Made by a program: the position numbers and the translations under genes. The notes under the pieces are model-generated. The model saw only the letters and a list, made by a program, of their open reading frames with translations, was not told the origin of the DNA and searched no databases. From Candidatus Enterococcus willemsii (GTDB taxonomy: Bacteria > Bacillota > Bacilli > Lactobacillales > Enterococcaceae), in NCBI RefSeq assembly GCF_009933335.1, contig NZ_MAEL01000044.1, positions 1 through 64,000 on the forward strand: a stretch of 64,000 nucleotides of DNA. The letters run 5' to 3'. Below, in pieces: positions 38,360 to 46,151 of the stretch (position 1 is the stretch's first letter; each line of letters starts with the position of its first letter).

Positions 38360-38980
38360 ATGGCTACATTATTAGCAGTCAAAGCACACCCACTAACGAA
38401 TGAAGCATCCAAATCAATGAAAGTATTGTATGCTTTTTTAGATAGTTACCAAAAAAGTCACCCGGAAGATGACATTATTACTTTGGACTTGTATCATGAA
38501 GATTTTCCTGAAATTGACCATGATATTATGACTGGTTGGCAAGCATTAAAAGCTGGTAAATCAATGGCAGATTTGTCCTCAGAGCAACAACGAAAAATCA
38601 CTCGTTTTAATGCGTCGACCGAACAATTTTTAACCGTTGATAAACTGGTTATTGCCAATGGTTTATGGAACTTAAACATTCCGACGCGCTTAAAAGCATG
38701 GTTTGATACGATTAACGTCGCTGGAAAAACCTTTAAATATACTGAAAGAGGCCCTGTCCCGTTAACAACCGGTAAAAAAGCATTGCACATTCAAGCGAGT
38801 GGTGGTGCTTATGAAGGACAAGATTTCGCCTCACAATATGTGAAAGGTATTTTAAATTTTGTCGGTGTGACTGATGTACAGCAAGTATTTATTGAAGGTG
38901 CCGATCATCAACCTGAACGAACAGATGAAATTATCGCTGAAGGCATCGCCAAAGCGGAAGAAATTAGCTTGACATTCTAA
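38360..38980 (+). CDS. azoR: FMN-dependent NADH-azoreductase
   Basis: Flavodoxin-fold quinone/azo reductase of 206 residues. AVKAHPLTNEASKSMKVL (~6-23) is the FMN phosphate loop, ANGLWNLNIPTRLKAWFDTI (~97-116) the ribityl/isoalloxazine contact, and HIQASGGAYEG (~147) the third FMN segment. Likely protects against quinones. The start follows GAAGGAGCGATTCT. Monocistronic. Confidence 0.92.
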   Translation: MATLLAVKAHPLTNEASKSMKVLYAFLDSYQKSHPEDDIITLDLYHEDFPEIDHDIMTGWQALKAGKSMADLSSEQQRKITRFNASTEQFLTVDKLVIANGLWNLNIPTRLKAWFDTINVAGKTFKYTERGPVPLTTGKKALHIQASGGAYEGQDFASQYVKGILNFVGVTDVQQVFIEGADHQPERTDEIIAEGIAKAEEISLTF

Positions 38981-39016
38981 TAAAGAAGGCTTCCTCAGAA
39001 ATAGAGGAAGCCTTCT
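38981..39016. terminator. Bidirectional terminator
   Basis: AAGAAGGCTTCCTC pairs exactly with GAGGAAGCCTTCTT between azoR and the convergent AI-2E gene. Confidence 0.92.
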
Positions 39017-39017
39017 T

Positions 39018-40184
39018 TCATGTTTCTTTATTTTCAACCGCTGGTTTGGGTTCTTCATAAAGTTTTGACACACTTTGATACCAAGTAAAGATGTTTGAAA
39101 TGACCACTTTAATCGCTGCATAAGCCGGGATTCCTAAAATTACTCCAGCTAAACCATAAATTTTTCCTGAAGTTAACAGAACCAATAAAATGGTTACAGG
39201 GTGAATCGATAATTGACTGCCTAGTACTAATGGCGAAATTACGCGTCCTTCAATCGTCTGCTCAATAACAAAAACAATCAATATTTTTAATAACAAGACT
39301 GGTCCGCCCACAATCCCCAAAAATACAGCTGGAACCATCGCCAAGAACGAACCTAAATAAGGAATTAAATTCAATGCACCTGCCACAATCCCTAAGGTAA
39401 TCGCATAATCCAAGCCAATAATTGAAAAGCCAATCATAAACATAACTGCCACAGCAAACGCAACCGTTAGCTGACCACGAATATAAGAAGACACTTGATC
39501 ATTGACTTCAGACAACACTTTCATCGTTGGTTTACGCATTTTTGTTGGTAAAAAACCTACCACATAAGGTCCTAATTTCTTACCATCCTTCAACAAATAA
39601 AAAAGAATGAATGGCATTGTAATTAAAGCGACAACAACTGAAGCTACTGCTCCAAAAAAGTTTCCTAAATTTTGAAATGTTGTTTTTGATAGATTTTGGA
39701 TAACCTCCGTAATCGAAGCCATTAATTTTTCACCTGACGTTGCCAATTGTTCTTGCACTTGACTAAACATAGGGTCAGACAACAAATTGTTCGTCGTCTC
39801 TTCCACAACTTTTACATAGCCTGGAAAATTATCAACAAAACTCAATGTCTGTTCTTGAATTTTCGGAATAATCACTACAATTCCCCAAGCAATCAAGCCA
39901 ATCACTAGAACAAACAAGCCGATAATACTATATAGACGCTTGACGCCTTTCTTTTCTAAAAAATCAACCACTGGATTCATTAAGTAATACAAAATACCTG
40001 CTAAAATAATTGGCAAGCCAACAACAGCTAAAAATTGCCAAACAGGCGTAAATAAATAAGATACTTTGGTAAATAAGTTAATAATTAATAAAATGAGCAA
40101 TACAATCAGTAATGCTGATACCACTTGATTGTTTAAAAACCATTTCCAAAACCAAGAAAGTGGTTGCTTACTTTTTTTCTCCAT
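39018..40184 (-). CDS. AI-2E family transporter (PerM-like)
   Basis: Integral membrane protein of 388 residues, about eight TM spans, of the AI-2E/PerM family. An N-terminal pair of spans (~18-75), a long central soluble part (~105-195), then GLDYAITLGIVAGALNLIPY and GSQLSIHPVTILLVLL are family blocks. The substrate is unclear; family members include Na+/H+ antiporters and putative autoinducer exporters. It begins 13 nt after the EIIA-like gene, in the same transcript. Confidence 0.9.
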   Translation of the reverse strand: MEKKSKQPLSWFWKWFLNNQVVSALLIVLLILLIINLFTKVSYLFTPVWQFLAVVGLPIILAGILYYLMNPVVDFLEKKGVKRLYSIIGLFVLVIGLIAWGIVVIIPKIQEQTLSFVDNFPGYVKVVEETTNNLLSDPMFSQVQEQLATSGEKLMASITEVIQNLSKTTFQNLGNFFGAVASVVVALITMPFILFYLLKDGKKLGPYVVGFLPTKMRKPTMKVLSEVNDQVSSYIRGQLTVAFAVAVMFMIGFSIIGLDYAITLGIVAGALNLIPYLGSFLAMVPAVFLGIVGGPVLLLKILIVFVIEQTIEGRVISPLVLGSQLSIHPVTILLVLLTSGKIYGLAGVILGIPAYAAIKVVISNIFTWYQSVSKLYEEPKPAVENKET

Positions 40185-40197
40185 ATAATTGGTTCAC

Positions 40198-40548
40198 CTA
40201 CCCTTTGTACGTAATCGTCATTCCTTCAGTAATTTCTGGCATTTCTGTGGGTGTGAGATAGACTGTGCTCGACAACTTATCTGTTGGTACATCAGAAAAG
40301 ACAAAAGAGATATGTTGAATCGCTTGTAAATTTTTATTTGCATAATTTCCGACATACGTAATTCGATACTCTTGCTCTCCAAAGAGGATTTTATCTCCTA
40401 CGGCTAGTTCAACATCTTCTGATGACATTTCTTGAATCACAGAATATGGGCGTAAGCCATCTGTCACATGCTCACCAAAAAAGATTAAAATATTTTCTTT
40501 TTTGTCGATAGCATGCGGCCCAATTTCTAATATTTTACTTTGGCGCAT
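40198..40548 (-). CDS. PTS glucitol/sorbitol EIIA-like protein
   Basis: Protein of 116 residues with the EIIA-Gut fold pattern: ILIFFGEHVTDGLRPYSVI (~20-38), VGDKILFGEQEYRITYVG (~51-68) and NLQAIQHISFVF (~73-84). No EIIB or EIIC for glucitol is nearby, and where I would expect the phosphorylated His (Y-x-x-I-H) it reads YSVIQEM. It may therefore be a regulatory paralogue rather than a working PTS part. The start follows GAAGGGAGTTCTGTAG. Operon with the AI-2E transporter. Confidence 0.75.
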   Translation of the reverse strand: MRQSKILEIGPHAIDKKENILIFFGEHVTDGLRPYSVIQEMSSEDVELAVGDKILFGEQEYRITYVGNYANKNLQAIQHISFVFSDVPTDKLSSTVYLTPTEMPEITEGMTITYKG

Positions 40549-40651
40549 CTACAGAACTCCCTTCTTTCATTCGGATAAATAAATTATAACACATTCTTCT
40601 TTTTTAAGTTGTGTGGTAAAATAAATATAATCTATTTTAGGAGGGAACAAA

Positions 40652-41674
40652 ATGTTAGAAAAAATGTTATTAGGTACCTATACTCGTCGTGAAAGTAAAG
40701 GCATTTATTCTTTAGTATTAGATACAGAGAAAGAAGATTTAGTTGATTTAGAATTACTTACTGAAGAAAACAGTCCTACGTATCTGGCACGTAGCAAAAA
40801 AGGTGCGGTTTATTCTGTGACTGAAGTAGATGGCAAAGGTGGCGCTAGTGCATATGACGCGAAGTTCCAATTTTTAAATGCGGTTACAGAAGAAGGCGCT
40901 CCCTTGTGTTATGTAGCAGTTGATGAAGCACGCCAATTGGTTTATGGTGCAAACTATCATAAAGGGGAAGTCAATGTTTATAAAATCTTAGCAGACGGTT
41001 CTTTAGAAGCAACCGATGCTGTTTACCATGACGAACCTGTTGGTCCACATGAAAATCAAAACGTACCACATGTTCATTATACTGATTTAACACCAGACGG
41101 ACGTCTTGTTGTTTGTGACTTAGGAACAGATCGTGTCTACACGTACGATGTATCAGACGAAGGCAAATTAACAGAAGTCGCAACTTTTGTCGCACCGGCT
41201 GGAACTGGTCCCCGTCATTTAGTATTCAATCCAAACGAAAAATTCGCTTACCTATTTGGTGAATTAGCTAGTACTGTTCTTGTTTTAGCTTATGATAGTG
41301 CAACTGGTACTTTCGAACAAAAACAAGTTTTATCTACTTTACCAGAAGACTTCGAAGGATTTAACGGTGGTGCAGCGATTCGTATTTCTAGTGATGCGAA
41401 ATTTATCTATTTATCAAACCGTGGACACAATTCTCTTGCAGTCTTTGCTGTTAGCGAAGATGGTTCAAGTTTAACTTTTGTTCAACACATTTCAACAGAG
41501 GGTGATCACCCTCGTGACTTTGCCTTAGATCCAACGGAACAATTTGTTGTTTGTGCTAACCAAAATACAGACAATCTTACATTGTATCGTCGTGATGCTG
41601 AGAATGGTACATTGAGCTTAATCAAAAAAGATATCTACGCACCAGAGTGTGTTTGTGTCTTATTTGAAAAATAA
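40652..41674 (+). CDS. Lactonase-family beta-propeller (6-phosphogluconolactonase-like)
   Basis: Seven-bladed beta-propeller of 340 residues, lactonase family, suggesting hydrolysis of 6-phosphogluconolactone in the oxidative pentose phosphate pathway. LLGTYTRRESKGIYSL at the N-terminus, PHENQNVPHVHYTDLTPDGR (~131-150), GTGPRHLVFNPN (~188) and LSNRGHNSLAVF (~257) are typical blocks. The start follows AGGAGGGAACAAA. Two short genes follow at 41719 and 42090. Confidence 0.9.
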   Translation: MLEKMLLGTYTRRESKGIYSLVLDTEKEDLVDLELLTEENSPTYLARSKKGAVYSVTEVDGKGGASAYDAKFQFLNAVTEEGAPLCYVAVDEARQLVYGANYHKGEVNVYKILADGSLEATDAVYHDEPVGPHENQNVPHVHYTDLTPDGRLVVCDLGTDRVYTYDVSDEGKLTEVATFVAPAGTGPRHLVFNPNEKFAYLFGELASTVLVLAYDSATGTFEQKQVLSTLPEDFEGFNGGAAIRISSDAKFIYLSNRGHNSLAVFAVSEDGSSLTFVQHISTEGDHPRDFALDPTEQFVVCANQNTDNLTLYRRDAENGTLSLIKKDIYAPECVCVLFEK

Positions 41675-41718
41675 AAACTACAGCTGAAGCCTCGTCTTCA
41701 CGCTACAGGAGGATTGTT

Positions 41719-42069
41719 ATGTTTTCCAAAACCCCAGTGGAATTAATTGTCAAAGACTTTTCAAATATTTACAATAAATGTCAATCTGCTTATGAACTTG
41801 TCTCTAGTCGCCGTTACAATGAATCGTTGGCTATTTTAACAACCGCAGAAGCATATGCGATTGCCGAAAAAGCATATGTCCGTTGTGATACGTTTAAAGA
41901 ATTGCAAACAAAAGAAATCGAAGCCTTCGTTAATGCTTTTGATGCTTTTTATTTTGAACTAAAGCAAGTACTCTTCCATACCAACGATGATTTAAAGTCA
42001 TTACACAAACGTCTGACAGAAATGAGTGCCGCTTACGAACAAGTCAACTCTTCGTTCAATTTGTTTTAA
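41719..42069 (+). CDS. Conserved-type hypothetical protein, 116 residues
   Basis: Soluble, helical protein with no signal peptide or membrane span; the middle (ILTTAEAYAIAEKAYVRC) looks TPR- or four-helix-bundle-like. No family recognised. ACAGGAGGATTGTT precedes the ATG. It is 44 nt after the lactonase and 20 nt before a 53-residue gene, so the three are probably co-transcribed. Confidence 0.65.
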   Translation: MFSKTPVELIVKDFSNIYNKCQSAYELVSSRRYNESLAILTTAEAYAIAEKAYVRCDTFKELQTKEIEAFVNAFDAFYFELKQVLFHTNDDLKSLHKRLTEMSAAYEQVNSSFNLF

Positions 42070-42089
42070 AAAAGAAACGAGGGAAACAC

Positions 42090-42251
42090 ATGAATGCAAT
42101 AGATGTACTTGATCGCTTGAAAGAAGAACTAAATGTCCCTTTTCTCCAAATTAAATTGGAAGAAAAAGAATACACCGAAGCTGACTATCAGCAATTAAAG
42201 ACCGATTTAGTGCAGTACTTTGACGATTATGTGCGTAATGTAGAAAACTAG
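42090..42251 (+). CDS. Small protein, 53 residues
   Basis: A short frame with GAGGGAAACAC before the ATG and a downstream terminator. Acidic and helical (MNAIDVLDRLKEELNVPF ... YFDDYVRNVEN), with no membrane span. No family recognised. Its place between the 116-residue gene and the terminator makes it the last gene of that unit. Confidence 0.65.
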   Translation: MNAIDVLDRLKEELNVPFLQIKLEEKEYTEADYQQLKTDLVQYFDDYVRNVEN

Positions 42252-42263
42252 ATACACACCATA

Positions 42264-42300
42264 AAGCCCCCTAACGACAGCGTTAAGGGGCTTTATTTTA
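42264..42300. terminator. Bidirectional terminator
   Basis: AAAGCCCCCTAAC pairs with GTTAAGGGGCTTT. It closes both the lactonase unit and the convergent ABC-F gene. Confidence 0.9.
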
Positions 42301-43800
42301 TAGATTTTCAGTAAGTGTAATCACTTCTGTTGCAACCTTACGTAAGAAAGTAGCATCATGTTCTACGATCAACATGGTTGGTTTTACTGATTGAATCATT
42401 TCCTCTAATTGTTGATGATTAAAGACGTCCAAATAATTTAGCGGTTCATCCCAAATAAATAATTCAGCAGGCGTTGCTAGCGATTTGGCTAACTCTACAC
42501 GCTTACGTTGTCCCATACTCATATCCTCAATCCGATTATGAAACACTTTGCGTTCTACCCCTAATTTACGTAAATTATTCAATAACTCTTGATACGATAA
42601 CTGGTTTGCTTCAGCAAATTCTTGCAACGTTCCACGATTGTCCTCATAGTTCTGACGGACATAACTAATCGACACTCCTTGAGGTTGAATAACTTCCCCA
42701 CTTGCTTCACCAGTAAATGTTCCTAATAAATACTGAATAATGGAAGACTTTCCAGAACCGTTGGGACCTTGAATTGCGATGCGCTCGCCTTGTTGAATCG
42801 CAAATGAAATTGGCGCAAACAACGCTTTATCATCATACCGCAATTGTAAATTTTTAACAGATAGTAATTGCTTACGATGTGTTGGCTGATAATTGATACT
42901 TAATGAATCGACATATTCAATATCTTTTAGTAGTTGTTCTTTAGCACTTGCTTGATCTTCCATCCGCTTTACAATCGCTTTCGAACGTTTCATCGTTCGT
43001 GCAGCTCGAGCACCGATTGCACCTGTATCGTAAATAGCACCACTCCCTTTTTTATTGGGAGAGCCTAATTTGTCGCGTTCTCTTCCTCGCGACCACTCGG
43101 CTTTTTCGGCAGCGGTTTGTTTCAAGCGACCAATTTCTCGTTTGAGTTTGGTATTTTGTTCTTGCTCATACGCATCACGCAGACCTTTTTGTTCTTCATA
43201 TACAGAAAAATTCCCTTGGTAAAGGACTAGCTGGCTTTTTTCAATAGACAAGACATGATCCACTACTTCATCGACAAAACTGCGGTCATGGCTGACAACA
43301 ACGAAGCCTTGCTTCTTCCCTTTTAAATAGTCCGCTACTTGCTTACGAGCAGTTACATCTAAATGATTAGTTGGTTCATCAATCAATGGATAATTCACAT
43401 CATCCACAAATAGCAATGCTAATAATACTTTCGTCTGCTCACCGCCAGATAAACTATCAAACGGACGCCACAAAATATCGGCATCAACTGCCAATAGATT
43501 CAACTCTCGTTCAATTTTCCATTGTTCAAAATCAGATAATTCTTGTAACACATAATAAGTTAATTGTGTTTTATCTAATACCGTTTGGGGAAAATACGTA
43601 AAATGCAATTGATGTTCAATTTTACCACTATACGGATATTCTCCCATCAACAAGCGTAATAAGGTCGTTTTTCCCCGTCCATTCCGACCAATTAATCCTA
43701 ATTTCCATTCCGATTGTAACGTTAAGTTCGTATGATCGAACAACAAAGTTGCCTGTGTATCAAATCCAAACGTCATATTTTTTATTTCGATAGTTGTCAT
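42298..43800 (-). CDS. Lsa-type ABC-F ribosome-protection ATPase
   Basis: Soluble protein of 500 residues with two ABC ATPase domains and no membrane span. Walker A GLIGRNGRGKTT (~35-46) and GPNGSGKSS (~335); signatures LSGGEQTKVLL and MSMGQRKRVELA; a basic inter-domain linker (~220-300). LLFDHTNLT and WKLGLIGRNGRGKTTLLRLL closely resemble Lsa(A) of enterococci, which confers resistance to lincosamides, streptogramin A and pleuromutilins by displacing drug from the ribosome. The start MTTIEIKN follows AGGAGGAAAAAC. The leader carries an attenuator-like structure. Confidence 0.87.
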   Translation of the reverse strand: MTTIEIKNMTFGFDTQATLLFDHTNLTLQSEWKLGLIGRNGRGKTTLLRLLMGEYPYSGKIEHQLHFTYFPQTVLDKTQLTYYVLQELSDFEQWKIERELNLLAVDADILWRPFDSLSGGEQTKVLLALLFVDDVNYPLIDEPTNHLDVTARKQVADYLKGKKQGFVVVSHDRSFVDEVVDHVLSIEKSQLVLYQGNFSVYEEQKGLRDAYEQEQNTKLKREIGRLKQTAAEKAEWSRGRERDKLGSPNKKGSGAIYDTGAIGARAARTMKRSKAIVKRMEDQASAKEQLLKDIEYVDSLSINYQPTHRKQLLSVKNLQLRYDDKALFAPISFAIQQGERIAIQGPNGSGKSSIIQYLLGTFTGEASGEVIQPQGVSISYVRQNYEDNRGTLQEFAEANQLSYQELLNNLRKLGVERKVFHNRIEDMSMGQRKRVELAKSLATPAELFIWDEPLNYLDVFNHQQLEEMIQSVKPTMLIVEHDATFLRKVATEVITLTENL

Positions 43801-43824
43801 GTTTTTCCTCCTATGCTTTAAAAG

Positions 43825-43860
43825 CAAAAAAACACTTCCCTATTTTCAGGACAAGTGTTG
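43825..43860 (-). terminator. Leader terminator of the ABC-F gene (attenuator)
   Basis: On the minus strand ACACTTGTCC and GGGAAGTGT form a hairpin followed by TTTTTTT, only ~25 nt before the coding start and 110-140 nt after the leader begins. A terminator placed here would stop transcription before the gene. Confidence 0.75.
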
Positions 43861-43904
43861 AAAGAAGAGTACACAAAAAGACCCTCTATCGAAAAACCAC
43901 CAAT

Positions 43905-43927
43905 CCTGAAAATCTACACACTTCCCC
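43905..43927 (-). promoter_or_regulatory. Antiterminator segment of the ABC-F leader
   Basis: Read on the minus strand it holds GGGGAAGTGT and ATTTTCAGG. The second pairs perfectly with CCTGAAAAT in the terminator loop, and the first can pair with ACACTTGTCC of the terminator's 5' arm with one mismatch and one wobble. Forming either would prevent the terminator. Confidence 0.65.
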
Positions 43928-43967
43928 ATAGAAAAGAAAAGTCTTAATGTAGCTTCAACAAATTGGC

Positions 43968-43979
43968 TTAGTTTTTCAA
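43968..43979 (-). CDS. Candidate three-codon leader peptide of the ABC-F gene
   Basis: TTG AAA AAC TAA, preceded 7 nt upstream by GAGGGA. Very short leader frames control antibiotic-responsive ABC-F genes in other Firmicutes by ribosome stalling; this one has the right position, about 40 nt upstream of the antiterminator segment. Confidence 0.45.
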   Translation of the reverse strand: MKN

Positions 43980-44050
43980 TAGATGATCCCTCACTTCGTT
44001 TTTTTATTGACTATAGCTTAACATGTTTTGTGCAATTTCACAATTATCTA

Positions 44051-44629
44051 TCACTGAAACATTTGCTTGATTTGTTCAGCGGTTTCTACTGGTGACAAGT
44101 TGGTATTGTCAATCACCATCACCGTTGCATTTGGTACTAATTTTTCTAATTCACCAGGCTTAGACATCAACCGTGATTCTGCTGCCGTTAATAGTAACTC
44201 TTGTTGTGAATGTTCGATATTGCGTTTTGAAGGTTTTGCTGCCAAACGTGATTCACAGATATTTCGTGACATTCTCGTCTGTAAGTCAGTAACCAACTCT
44301 GCTAAAAAGACTTCTTCCCCAGCTTCTAAGAAAATGGCAGAAATATCTTGTAAAAACTGTTGATCTGCTGGACTATCAAAATCAATTAGCACGGTAAAAA
44401 TAATTGTGTCTGTCGTATTTTCTGCTTTATTCCGAACAAATGCTTGAAACAATTCTTTACGTACCAAGTCAGACAAGCGAAATGTTTCCGAACCATAGTC
44501 TAAAAAATTTGCAAATAAATCAATTGTTTGATGATTGTATAAAAGCTTCCCATTTATTTGTTTTTCTAATTCTTTGCCGACAGTCATTTTTCCGACTGCT
44601 TGTGCGCCAATTAAGACCACTAATCCCAT
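44051..44629 (-). CDS. P-loop kinase-like protein (shikimate kinase-like)
   Basis: Nucleotide-binding protein of 192 residues. VVLIGAQAVGKMTVGKEL (~3-20) is a Walker A of the small-kinase type, and AELVTDLQTRMSRN (~105-118) with its Arg residues looks like a lid. Often annotated as AAA-family ATPase; the substrate is unknown. The start MGLVVLIG follows AGGGGGATTTTTT, 24 codons inside the longest frame. Monocistronic. Confidence 0.7.
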   Translation of the reverse strand: MGLVVLIGAQAVGKMTVGKELEKQINGKLLYNHQTIDLFANFLDYGSETFRLSDLVRKELFQAFVRNKAENTTDTIIFTVLIDFDSPADQQFLQDISAIFLEAGEEVFLAELVTDLQTRMSRNICESRLAAKPSKRNIEHSQQELLLTAAESRLMSKPGELEKLVPNATVMVIDNTNLSPVETAEQIKQMFQ

Positions 44630-44728
44630 AAAAAATCCCCCTAAATCAGACACCTTATGTAGTTGAAAATTATTTTTTCTGAATACTGTACCACAAACCA
44701 ATAAGAATGTATACCTCTTTTAGCCACA

Positions 44729-44758
44729 AAAAAACCGCCAGATTGGTTAGGTCTGACG
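44729..44758 (-). terminator. Terminator read on the minus strand
   Basis: CCGTCAGA pairs with TCTGGCGG and is followed by TTTTTTT on the minus strand. It lies ~160 nt beyond the 142-residue gene and protects the P-loop gene from read-through. Confidence 0.75.
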
Positions 44759-44791
44759 GAAAAAGGAGTAATTACTCTACTAAGGAGTAAA

Positions 44792-44836
44792 ATGAAAAAT
44801 AAAAAGGTTATTGTTGGTTATGAGATAAGTATATAG
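44792..44836 (+). CDS. Possible 14-residue peptide
   Basis: ATG to TAG, 14 residues (MKNKKVIVGYEISI), with AAGGAG 4 nt upstream of the ATG. A 12-bp palindrome GAGTAATTACTC lies just before it (44765-44776). No family or terminator supports it. Confidence 0.25.
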   Translation: MKNKKVIVGYEISI

Positions 44837-44915
44837 CCTGAGCCATTTTTTGTCATAAAAATAACCTAATAGTTTTATTAAATATTTCTTGTTTTTCCCT
44901 TTGTTTTTATCATTA

Positions 44916-45344
44916 TTATCTTTTTAAGAGCATACTTGTCATGCGTTGAATCGCAAATGAAATTTCTTCTGTCGCTTGGTCTTGTTTTTGTTCAGCAGCA
45001 TCAAATGCTGTGACATCAATTCCATTTGTGACACTTCCAATCATTTCTTGACAACCTGCAACATAGTCTACATAGGCACGTTCAAATTTTTTATGGATGC
45101 CCATCACACGTGCTGGTGGACGTAAACTGCGAACTGTTTCTAGCATCGCTTCATATTGGGTTGTTCCTTCTTGGAAAATTTTACAAATTTCTTCTCGTCG
45201 TTCATCGGTAATTGCAGCTGTTTCTTCCTTATCAATCGCTTGACGAATTTCCTCATAACAAGGATGCATTTCTTCACCGATTGCTTCGGTATCTTTCACG
45301 ATATCATTAATTTTTTGGACATAATAGCCTAAATTAGGTTTCAC
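44916..45344 (-). CDS. Hypothetical helical protein, 142 residues
   Basis: Soluble, all-helical sequence with no signal peptide or membrane span; RPPARVMGIHKKFERAYVDYVAGC (~75-98) is the most distinctive stretch. No family recognised. The start is GTG, preceded by AGGGAG with a 5-nt gap. Monocistronic, upstream of a minus-strand terminator. Confidence 0.6.
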   Translation of the reverse strand: MKPNLGYYVQKINDIVKDTEAIGEEMHPCYEEIRQAIDKEETAAITDERREEICKIFQEGTTQYEAMLETVRSLRPPARVMGIHKKFERAYVDYVAGCQEMIGSVTNGIDVTAFDAAEQKQDQATEEISFAIQRMTSMLLKR

Positions 45345-45411
45345 TCAATCTCCCTACTTTCTTATTAATTGTTCTCATTTTACCTGTTTTTAAAGTGGAA
45401 GGAAAGCAAAA

Positions 45412-45446
45412 AAACATTCTGTCTCCAAATGAAGACAGAATGTTTC
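45412..45446 (-). terminator. Terminator of the PepSY lipoprotein gene
   Basis: AACATTCTGTCTTC pairs with GAGACAGAATGTT around 4 nt and is followed by a T-run on the minus strand. Confidence 0.9.
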
Positions 45447-45448
45447 TA

Positions 45449-46060
45449 TTAATCGTCTAATTCAACTTCAAGCACTTCACCCGTTTTAGCATCGATTTTG
45501 ACATTGGTTTCTTTACGTCCATCTTTGACTTGTACATCCCAATACGTCGTGCCCATTTCTTTATCTAAATCCCAATCTTCGGCTTGACCCTTCGCTTCAG
45601 CTGTCGCAATTTTGGTAATTTCATCTAATGGTAATAAATCGCTAATATCCAATTTATCTTCTTGACGTTTGACGCCTTTTTGTTCATCAGCATCTAATTT
45701 TTCATCTTTTTGCTCTTTGACTTCTTTTGAGTTGGCATCAATGCTTACTTCGTATTCATTATCATCGTCGACACCTTCAACTTTGTAATAGTAATTCCCT
45801 AGCGATGAATCCAATTCAATACTTGTAATATCTGAATTTGGATACGTGTCTTGATAGACTTGAATAGCATCTGCTACGGATACATCAAATGTTCCTGTCG
45901 TTTGCTCACCTGTGCTACTTTGCTGTGTTTCGGTTGTGGCAGTTGTTTCGGTCGTATTTGTTGGCGTTGAATCACCTGGACTAACGGGATTTTCTGCTGC
46001 GCATCCAGCAAATAACAAAGTTAAGGCCGTCGTTCCTACATATAAAATTGATTTCTTCAT
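45449..46060 (-). CDS. PepSY-domain lipoprotein
   Basis: Exported lipoprotein of 203 residues: signal peptide with lipobox LFAGC (Cys ~19), a Thr/Ser-rich linker (~25-55), then two PepSY domains (~60-110 and ~145-200; VSIDANSKEVKEQ and VKIDAKTGEVLEV are the typical ends). PepSY domains often inhibit or sense extracellular proteases. It lies directly downstream of a histidine kinase gene (91-nt gap with its own GAGGAGG), so it is likely a target or accessory sensor of that system. Confidence 0.85.
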   Translation of the reverse strand: MKKSILYVGTTALTLLFAGCAAENPVSPGDSTPTNTTETTATTETQQSSTGEQTTGTFDVSVADAIQVYQDTYPNSDITSIELDSSLGNYYYKVEGVDDDNEYEVSIDANSKEVKEQKDEKLDADEQKGVKRQEDKLDISDLLPLDEITKIATAEAKGQAEDWDLDKEMGTTYWDVQVKDGRKETNVKIDAKTGEVLEVELDD

Positions 46061-46151
46061 AAGGCATCCTCCTCTTTAATATCTATCTTTAGTTTACTGA
46101 GTTTGTCTGCTTTTGGAAATAAGATTGCATAAAGTCTCCATGAAAAAATCT

